From Budorcas taxicolor (taxonomy: Eukaryota; Chordata; Mammalia; Artiodactyla; Bovidae): DNA of 64,000 bases. The position numbers and the translations under genes were made by a program. Shown here piece after piece: positions 56,455 through 64,000 of the stretch. The stretch's first letter is position 1, and every line of letters begins with the position of its first letter. The notes beneath the pieces are model-generated. The model did no database searches. It saw nothing but the letters and a program-made list of their open reading frames with translations, and was not told where the DNA came from. The stretch spans positions 114,541,622-114,605,621 of the forward strand of contig NC_068920.1 of the NCBI RefSeq assembly GCF_023091745.1, read 5' to 3'.

Positions 56455-57062
56455 ATTCATTCATCCCACAAATACTTATGGAGTACGTTGCATGTGGCAG
56501 GCACCATGCGCTGGGATACAGATATGACCAAAAAAAAAAAAAAAAAGCAAGAACATAAAATCTAGGATCTTCAGAACTAACATTCTAGTGGGAAAGGCAT
56601 GTGATCACAAAACAAACAAAGAAAAGGCAGAATACAGTCAATGATGCATGCCATGAAGAACAAACTAAGAAAGGGAGTGGCGAGGGTTAAAATGACTGTG
56701 AAGGAAACCTTTGAATGAAACCTTGAAGGAGCTGAGGGAGCAAACCAAGCAGATACTTGCTGCCAGCAGAGGGGACAGACGTAAAGCTTCCTTGGCAGGG
56801 GTTTACCTGATACAGTGGAGGACCAATGTGGCAGGAAAGTGTGATGGGAGGCATTGTAGGAGTTGAGCTCAGAGTGGTACAATGAAGGAGTGCAGGACTG
56901 ACCCTACAGGACACTGTTAGGACTCTACCTGCTGAGATGGAAACCACTGAAGGGTCTAAACAGGTTTCAATAAGATCAATTAGGACGCTGTGCAAGAAGT
57001 AAACTGAAAAGGGAATGGCTGAAGCTCAGAGAAAACAGAGCAGGAGGCTACTGCAATAATTC
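56455..57062 (-). mobile_element. L2 LINE, left part of an interrupted element
   Basis: Reverse L2: TTCATTCATTCATCCCACAA, ATACTTATGGAGTACGTTGC, CATTCTAGTGGGAAAGGCAT ... GAGGCTACTGCAATAATTCA. The element resumes at about 57720 after the L1/SINE block. Confidence 0.7.
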
Positions 57063-57214
57063 AGTAAGACTTAGAGGGGTGGGATTGGGGATGGTGGGAG
57101 GGAGGCTCAGGAAGGAGGGAAAATATGTATGCTTATGGCTGATTCGAGTTGTTGTATGCTAGGAACAAAGACCATATTGTAAAACAATTATCCTCCAATT
57201 AAAAAAAAAAAAAC
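57063..57214 (+). mobile_element. L1 3' end (first of two)
   Basis: GGTGGGAGGGAGGCTCAGGA ... GTAAAACAATTATCCTCCAA, TTAAAAAAAAAAAA: a ruminant L1 3' UTR and tail. Confidence 0.8.
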
Positions 57215-57715
57215 TAGAGGGGGGATAAATTAGGAGTATGGGATTAACAGATACATACCACTATACACAAAACAGATAAATGAGGATTTACTCTATAGCA
57301 CAGGGAACTATATCTAGTATCTTGAAACACCCTGTAATAAAAACTAACCTGAAAAACATATATATGTATGTGTAACTGAATCACATCACTGTGCATCTGA
57401 AACTAAGACAACATTGTAAATCAACTCTGCTGCTGCTGCTGCTAAGTCGCTTCAGTCGTGTCCGACTCTGTGCGACCCCATAGGTGGCAGCCCACCAGGT
57501 TCCCCCTTCCCTGGGATTCTCCAGGCAAGGACACTGGAGTGGGTTGCCATTTCCTTCTCCAATGCATGAAACTGAAAAGTGAAAGGGAAGTCGCTCAGTC
57601 GTGTCTGACTCTTAGCGACCCCATGGACTGCAGCCCACCAGGCTCCTCCATCCATGGGATTTTCCAGGCAAGAGTACTTCAATAAAAAAACTTTAAATAA
57701 AAAAAAGGAATTATG
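57215..57715 (+). mobile_element. L1 3' end (second), split by Bov-A2
   Basis: GGGATAAATTAGGAGTATGG ... CAACATTGTAAATCAACT lies before the SINE and TTCAATAAAAAAACTTTAAA after it. Confidence 0.8.
57427..57676 (-). mobile_element. Bov-A2 dimeric SINE nested in L1
   Basis: CTGCTGCTGCTGCTAAGTCG, a first A unit, the linker ATGCATGAAACTGAAAAGTG, then a second A unit ending CCAGGCAAGAGTAC. There is no tRNA head. Confidence 0.92.
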
Positions 57716-57719
57716 GCAT

Positions 57720-57895
57720 CCTGGACAAAACTAGAGGCTGTAGGAAGTGGACAGCCTCTGCCTTTATTTTTGAAGGTAGAGTTGACCACATTTACTGTTA
57801 GATTGGATTTGGAATGTGAAAGAAATAGTCAAGAAGAGTTAAGGGTCAAGAACAATTCCATGACTTTTGGCTGAGTAACCAAAAGGATCTGTTGG
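57720..57895 (-). mobile_element. L2 LINE, right part of the interrupted element
   Basis: TTTGAAGGTAGAGTTGACCA, GATTGGATTTGGAATGTGAA, GGGTCAAGAACAATTCCATG, TTTTGGCTGAGTAACCAAAA continue the L2 that stops at 57062. Confidence 0.65.
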
Positions 57896-57954
57896 CAAGT
57901 TAGCCTTCTTCCCTCTCTGCTTACACTGCTGATATTTATGGTTAAAATTTGAAA

Positions 57955-58655
57955 ATAGGGAATATTACTCAGCCAGTAAAAACAATAAAGCCATTTGCAG
58001 CAACATGGATGTACCTAGAGATTACCATGCTAAGTGAAGTAAGTCAGACAGAGAAAGACAAATACTATATGATGTCACTTATATGTGGAATCTAAAAAAA
58101 AATGATACAAATGAACTTACTACAGAACAGAAACAGACTCACAGATTTAGAAAACAAACTTATGGTCACCAAAGAGGAAAGGTCAGGAGAGGGATAAATT
58201 AGGAGTTTGGAACTAACATACAAACCACTACCTATAAAATAGATAATCAACAAGGGCCTACTGTACATCACAGGGAATTGCGCTTAATATTCTGAGATAA
58301 CTTACATGAGAAAGATTTGGAAGAGAATAGATGTAAGTGTATGTGTAACTTCCCCAGTGGCTCAGTGATAAAGAGTCTGCCTGCAATATAGAAGGTGCAA
58401 GTTGGATCTCCAGGTCAGGAAGATCCCCTGGAGAAGGAAACGGCAACCCTCTCCAGTATTCCAGTCAGAAAATCCCACGGACAGAGGAGCCTGATGGGCT
58501 ATCACCCACAGGGTCTCAAAGACTCCAACACGACTGAAGCACCTGCCCAGCAACAGTAGCAACACATGTATAACTGAATCGCTTTGCTGGACACAAGAAA
58601 CTAAGCACAACGTTCCAAATCAACTATAATATAAAACAGAAATTAAATTAAAAAC
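57955..58655 (+). mobile_element. L1 3' end, split by Bov-tA
   Basis: AATATTACTCAGCCAGTAAA, ATGTGGAATCTAAAAAAAAA ... ATGTGTAACT lies before the SINE and TGTATAACTGAATCGCTTTG ... AAATCAACTATAATATAAAA after it. 5'-truncated L1. Confidence 0.85.
58352..58565 (+). mobile_element. Bov-tA SINE nested in L1, with TSD
   Basis: TCCCCAGTGGCTCAGTGATA ... CACGACTGAAGCACCTGCCC, flanked by ATGTGTAACT (58342-58351) and ATGTATAACT (58566-58575), one mismatch. Confidence 0.92.
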
Positions 58656-60322
58656 CAAAATAAAATACAACACTTACTAAGTTTAATCTTATTTCCTTCC
58701 TCCCTCCCACTCTCCCTCCACCAGGCTTATGAGTACAAGGAATCAATGCCACTTCTATGTGCTAAACTTAGCTACCAAAGAAAGGCTTTCCCACGTGAAA
58801 CATCTCTAACCATCTTTCAAATGTGCCCAAAGTACGACCAAAAGAGGTTCATTTTTGGAGGTCTTAAAGAGTTTGGTCTTTAGGACTTTTCAATGAACAT
58901 ATCTATGACTTTGGAAACATATCTATGACTTTGAAACTATTTTTCAAACAAATATCTTGACAAAATAGTTGTCCTGGAGGTTGGGTTGCAAGATTTAGTA
59001 AATACAAACACAGAACATCTAGCTAAATTTGAGTTACAGATAAACAATGAATTGTTTTTAGTGTAAGTATGTCTCAAGTACTCCATGTGACATATTTACA
59101 CTAACAACTGTTGTTCATCTGAAATTCAAAGTTAACTGGATGTCTGCATTTCTATCTGATCATCTGTTTGTAAGTGAGATAATGTGGAGTTGCTTACCAC
59201 TAGTTCAGGTTGGGAGGAGGGGCAGAGAAAAGGTGGAAAGCCAAAGGAGACCGCAATTATTCCCATTTCCTGCTACACCTTAATCCTAAACCTAGAGCCT
59301 AACCTTTGGGTCCTTAACAGCAAGGGGTTCTAAAACTGCAATTTGCAACCACCATTGATGGTCCTTGGAGGAAATAAACACAAAGATACTTAAATAAAAT
59401 GTCCAGCCTTTAGAAATCACATTTTGAAAATGTAACCAACTCTGTAATTAAGTCCCAAATTATTTGGTGCAGTCAGTTTGGCTAACAGATGGAATGGTAT
59501 TTTTGTTCATCCTTCATCTGCAAAGTTAGTTTCCAGAAATCCTGAGTGGGGCATTTTAAGATTATTGCCTGAGCGACAGTTACATGTGTCTAATAACTTA
59601 CTAGAATCAATGGATTTCTTTAAACGAATTTGGTGAACTGTTATTTATATAGATATGAATAATGCATTTATGAGAGGAAAAGAAGCAGTTGGGAAATACT
59701 TTTTGAAATGATGTATTTCAGTAATGATACGTAATTATGCATCAACATACTACTTGCTGATAAGATGTTACCAATCTATTTCAAAAAGTCTTTTCCCCAG
59801 TGGTCCTCTGTGATTCTTATTACAGTGGAATTCAATCTAAAAAGGAAAGTCTTCCATTTACAAGGCAGAGAGCAGGCACAAAATGACTCTCTTATAGATC
59901 AGTCTGATACCAAACATTTGCCAGATGAGACCCTCCAAGGCTTTAAACCATTTTAATCTGATCTTTTAAATAGGATTTTCTCCCAGATACTCATTTAGTG
60001 TTACCTTATGTTACTTACCACTCAAAACAACACTCTGAAGTGGTTATTCCTCCTATCTCCACTTCATGAAAAAGGCAAGTGACATTCTGAGGATAAAGAA
60101 ATGTGCTCATTGTCTTATAATCTGTGATCGGAAGACCACTCTTCTCAATACTACTTTATATGATTGCATCCAACTAACTGGGGACATGTCTCTGTCTCAG
60201 TATAAACATACATATCACTACCATTGCCACTGTATACTCTATCACCACTATATACTCTACAAATACGTTTCGCAATCTTACATGGGCAAAGGAAGAATGG
60301 AGAGGCTTCCTTTCTTCCTATT
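58656..60322. other. Unique non-coding sequence
   Basis: AT-rich with no gene. It holds a local tandem duplication of about 19 bp (ACATATCTATGACTTTG, twice, 58898-58934). Confidence 0.5.
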
Positions 60323-60528
60323 AGATATAAACTAATTTCCTGTGAAGTCAGTCAGATAGAGAAGGAGAAATATCCTATGATATCCCTTATATGTGAAATC
60401 TAAAAAGAAACGATACAAATGAACTTACAGAACAGAAAGAGACTCACAGACTTAGAGAATGAACTTATGGTTGCTTGGGGGATGGATGGGTGGAAGAGAT
60501 AGGGAGCTGGGGATGGACATGTATACAC

Positions 60529-60668
60529 TGCTGCTGCTACTGCTGCTGCTAAGTCGCTTCAGTCGTGTCTGACTCTGTGCAACCCTAGAGACGGCCGCCC
60601 ACCGGGCTCCCCTGTCCCTGGGATTCTCCAGGCAAGAACACTGGAGTGGGTTGCCATTTCCTTCATGC
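60529..60668 (-). mobile_element. Bov-A monomer SINE nested in L1
   Basis: CTGCTGCTACTGCTGCTGCT, AAGTCGCTTCAGTCGTGTCT ... GTGGGTTGCCATTTCCTTCA. L1 sequence resumes with TATATTTAAAATGGATAACC. Confidence 0.92.
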
Positions 60669-60784
60669 TATATTTAAAATGGATAACCAACAAAGACCTA
60701 CTATACAGCACATGTGTATGTATGGCTGAGGTCTTTCACTGTTCACTTGAAATTGTCACAACATTGTTAATTGGCTATACCCTG

Positions 60785-61215
60785 ACGGTGGTCATGTATG
60801 TATGTGAGAGTTGAACTGTGAAGAAAGCTGAGCACACAAGAATTGATGCTTTTGAACTGTGGTGTTGGAGAAGACTCTTGAGAGTCCCTTGGACTGCAAG
60901 GAGATCCAACCAGTCCATTCTGAAGGAGATCAGCCCTGGGTGTTCTTTGGAAGGAATGATGCTAAAGCTGAAACTCCAGTACTTTGGCCACCTCATGCAA
61001 AGAGTTGATTCACTGGAAAAGACCCTGATGCTGGGAGAGATTGGGGGTAGGAGGAGAAGGGGACGACAGAGGATGAGATGGCTGGATGGCATCACCGACT
61101 TGATGGACATGAGTTTGGGTGAACTCCAGGAGTTGGTGATGAACAGGGAGGCCTGGTGTGCTGCAATTCATGGGGTTACAAAGTCGGACACGACTGAGCA
61201 ACTGAATTGACTGAT
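60785..61215 (+). mobile_element. BovB LINE 3' end nested in L1
   Basis: GGTGGTCATGTATGTATGTG ... GACTGAGCAACTGAATTGAC. The C-terminal frame (130 codons from 60818) is open except near the start. L1 sequence resumes with ATACAAAATAG. Confidence 0.92.
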
Positions 61216-61261
61216 ACAAAATAGAAAAGTTTTTTCTTAAAAAAGATATAAACTAATTTCC

Positions 61262-62930
61262 CTAAATGTATGCTTTTCCTTCATATTGAAACCTATGTCA
61301 TTCTACTGACAACAAAACAGTCCTTGTCTACTAGTGGGGCACTTCAGATGTCAGCATAGATTGGATTGAGAACTTTCAGGTCATTATAAGCTTGTGTTTG
61401 TTGGGAGAGGGGAGTTTATATTTTCAAAGATAATTTTTCTTGGCAGTAGCTTGCAAGTACATTTCGTTGCCCTCCACTTACCCACTCACTCCTCTTTTCA
61501 AACTGCCAAAGCCTCATAAACAATCATCTAAATATACCAGGGTAGCTGACAGTTAATTAGTAAGTCCTTTGGTAAGCAGAGTTAACTATTGTCATGTTAA
61601 TATCCCCTCCAGCCTTTGTTCATTTTTTGGTAGATTATATTTTCTTAAGGAAGCTCCTGTGTGAAAGCCAGTTTACATTTGTAGGCTGTATCGAGTTGTT
61701 GAAGGCTAGAATTATCTGGGTCTTTAGGAGACAGCTATTTCTTTCATTGCTGCATGGGAATACATAGATCTCTCACTTGTGTGTACTTTGCTACTTTAAA
61801 GATGGTCTAGAAAAGTCATACTTTTCAGCAAAGCATTACAGACTAGTTAAAGAGCCTCCGGTATTTCCAACATCTGGACTGCTTCTGGGTGTGTTTTTCA
61901 GTTTCTGGCAATGGACTAGTATAGTGATCAACAGTTCATATATATAAAAAAGCTGAAAAATTGATTTTCTCTTTTTATTGTGATAGTCTAGCCTCCTAAG
62001 AGTTGTCATATGTATCCCACACCAATGATTCAGAGTACAATAAAACACACTTAATGGCTCTGAACTAAATTAAATCTTTCTTCGATGATTTACATGGCAG
62101 CATGGGATTATTCTTCAGAATATAAATTTTCATTATATAAGAGTTGAGATGGTAGAGAATGTGTAAGAAATGAGGCCAAGTCTTGTCTTAGATTTGTCTT
62201 TCTGGACTTTCTGATTTCACTTTTCTTGCGATTTTTCTCTAAATGGAAGGTTTGAATCCTAATTAGAGTGTTACTCTTGAATAAGAATCAGTGAGGAAAA
62301 CTAAAGAATATGGTCTTGTGAACTTTGATAAGTTATTTAATTTTGCCATAACATAATTTTGCCTCCTGTGAAAGGGAGATGGTGTGTAGCTATCAAATGA
62401 AATAAAAAGAGGTAGAAAAGGCTTGCAAAGTTTAAAGAAAAATTTAAAAGGGAATTTACAAAAAGGAGCAGAGATCTCTTTAGAGCTGATAACATTCTAT
62501 ACCCATCCATCCACTTTCCATTCTTGGGTTGTAATTTTGCTTTAAAATTGTGCCAGTCTGTGCTTGCTTGTATTTGAGGGCCAGGGCTATAAGTAAAACT
62601 GCCTGGCATGGACACAATCATGGGCAACAGCTGCCACTCCAACTCACAGTGTGGTAGAAGTTTCCAGAAAAGCAAGAGCTGGGCTCTGTGGGCTTAGAGC
62701 TTTTGCACAGATGCTGGCTTACTGCCCATTTTTCAGTGCAGACTGCAGCCACTTCAAAGCATAAACTTAATTCTACATTTACCTGGGTTTGATGAGAAGT
62801 ATTGGGACAGCCCCCTTAGTAGATTCCTTCTGGAATTTACACAAAAGGAAACAAAGAATCAAGCAACCTTGCCCTCCTTCCTCCTCCTATTTGACTTTAC
62901 TGAAAAATCCACTTACTCAGGCTCCTGTTT
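61262..62930. other. Unique non-coding sequence
   Basis: AT-rich with only short chance ORFs. No gene or confident repeat is seen. Confidence 0.5.
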
Positions 62931-63250
62931 ATTCCCCTGGGAGTACTTTAACGTCCACTGTGATCCTCATGTCTAGTGTGTATCTACTCATCCTCCAAGT
63001 CTCTCCTGAAATGGACCATCTTCAGGAAAGCTTTCCCAGGCACCCCTGATTATCCCAGGGGCCCCCTATTTTATGCTCTCACAGCAGCTAGCACATACTG
63101 TCATTTTGACATTGATAATGATGTATTTGGGTGACCATTTGATGCAATGTTTCCCTGCTCAAATGCAAGCTCCACGAGGGAAGAGGCAGTGTCTGTCCAC
63201 CTCAGTCTTACAGCCTCAGATGCCAGGCAGAATCCAGTTAAGCCACTAGT
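62931..63250 (+). mobile_element. L2 LINE 3' fragment
   Basis: TCTCTCCTGAAATGGACCAT, CTTCAGGAAAGCTTTCCCAG, CAAGCTCCACGAGGGAAGAG, GCAGTGTCTGTCCACCTCAG follow the L2 3' end. Confidence 0.65.
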
Positions 63251-63267
63251 TAGGAAGTGTGTCATGG

Positions 63268-63501
63268 ATTTGTTGCTGTTGTTGTTGTTTAGTAGCTAAG
63301 TCACATTTGACTCTTTGCGACCCCGTGGACTGTAGCCCAGCAGGCTCCTTTGTCCATGGGATTTCCCAGGCAAGAATACTGGAGTGGGTTGCCATTTCTT
63401 TCTCTAGGAGATCTTCCTGACCCAGGGATTGAAACAGTGTCTTGTATGTGTCCTGCATTGGCAGGTGGATTCTTCACCGCTGAACCATCTGAGAAGGCCT
63501 C
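63268..63501 (-). mobile_element. Bov-tA SINE
   Basis: TTGTTGCTGTTGTTGTTGTT, TAGTAGCTAAGTCACATTTG ... ACCGCTGAACCATCTGAGAA in reverse. A 7-bp TGTCATG on both sides is a possible short TSD. Confidence 0.9.
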
Positions 63502-63504
63502 TGT

Positions 63505-64000
63505 CATGTATCGCGTCTAACTTCTTCTCTTTGTCAGTACAAGCCAGTCTTGTTCTCAATTCTCTTTCTCAGTCCTTTCCTTTAGTTTTCCTTTCTCTTT
63601 CTACTCTCCATCCTGCTAAACCTACCCTACTCTGGGAGTGCTAGTCAAGGTCTCCTCCTTTCTGCACTGTACAGCCTCTGAGAACTTGGGGGAAGGTATG
63701 GAGTTGTTGGGGGAATGATGATGTCAGGGTGGGGAAGCAGGAAGGGATAGGGCACCATTGGGAGGAGGAGTCCATGATTGTCAAAGAAAGCACTACAGTC
63801 CTCAGGGAATAATGCCCTAATGTGGTGTCCCTCAGAGCCCTGGGGAGCAGACACAGGTCTTTCTCAGCTAGGTTCCTCTTTGATCCTCAGAATACATAAA
63901 GTGATTTGAGTGACTTTCATTTCTCCCAGGGATGGTACATAAATAATATTATTCTAGATTTACAGGGGAGAAATGAATCCCTTACACATTATAGATGCCT
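63505..64000. other. Unique non-coding sequence
   Basis: A pyrimidine-rich start (63530-63620), then unique sequence. No gene is recognised. Confidence 0.5.

Larger units (their letters stand above)
60341..61243 (+). mobile_element. L1 3' end with 18-bp TSD, carrying nested Bov-A and BovB
   Basis: A 5'-truncated L1 (AGTCAGTCAGATAGAGAAGG ... CACAACATTGTTAATTGGCT, tail ACAAAATAGAAAAGTTTTTT) is flanked by an exact 18-bp direct repeat AGATATAAACTAATTTCC (60323-60340 and 61244-61261). The L1 proper is interrupted at about 60529-60668 by Bov-A and at about 60785-61215 by BovB. Confidence 0.93.
1..64000 (-). other. CTNNA2: Probable CTNNA2 intron hosting LRRTM1
   Basis: Inference from synteny. In mammals LRRTM1 lies inside a very large intron of CTNNA2 (alpha-N-catenin) and is transcribed from the opposite strand, so with LRRTM1 on + here the host gene would run on the - strand. 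Minus-strand reading frames longer than about 60 codons were scanned for alpha-catenin sequence and none was recognised; everything outside LRRTM1 looks like intron made of repeats and unique non-coding DNA. Small exons could be missed by eye. Confidence 0.55.

Noticed and set aside
1..64000. CRISPR-like arrays, defence or biosynthetic clusters
   Set aside because: The repeated motifs are dispersed SINE/LINE copies, not regularly spaced repeats, and the genome is mammalian.

Overview
The window is a piece of a ruminant (pecoran artiodactyl) nuclear genome. BovB (RTE-type) LINEs, Bov-tA and Bov-A SINEs, CHR-type tRNA-derived SINEs and a mariner-derived short element of the bovine mir-2284/2285 kind occur throughout. 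I cannot tell cattle from sheep, goat or another pecoran from sequence alone.

There is one confident protein-coding gene: LRRTM1, on the + strand at 27104-28669, with the whole coding sequence in one exon. It encodes a 521-residue synaptic leucine-rich-repeat membrane protein. A CpG-rich first-exon/promoter region (about 26130-26760), a predicted 67-nt intron (26762-26828), a 5' leader with three short upstream ORFs, and a polyadenylation signal at 29015 complete a compact gene model. In mammals LRRTM1 is nested in a large intron of CTNNA2 on the opposite strand. I found no CTNNA2 exon here, so the remaining sequence is best read as CTNNA2 intron (minus-strand host), which is inference.

Layout: 1-22962 is rich in ruminant repeats, including a near-full-length but dead BovB (9050-12433), a BovB with a 5' inversion (16786-17727) and a 1.9-kb BovB (18213-20086). 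From 22963 to 32739 I see no ruminant-specific repeat, and LRRTM1 sits in the middle of this gap. From 32740 to 43377 SINEs return, with older hAT, MIR, L1 and CHR elements and the mariner hairpin at 39496-39570. From 43388 to about 51030 there is again no ruminant SINE or BovB. From 51033 to the end there are SINEs, a 68-bp perfectly alternating purine/pyrimidine tract, and nested insertions (L2, then L1, then SINE or BovB), several with readable target-site duplications.

I found no bacterial-type systems, CRISPR arrays, tRNA or rRNA genes, and no convincing new protein gene. The observations most worth following up are the upstream-ORF architecture of LRRTM1 (one uORF stop overlaps the start codon as TAATG), the microRNA-like mariner hairpin, and the datable nested insertions.
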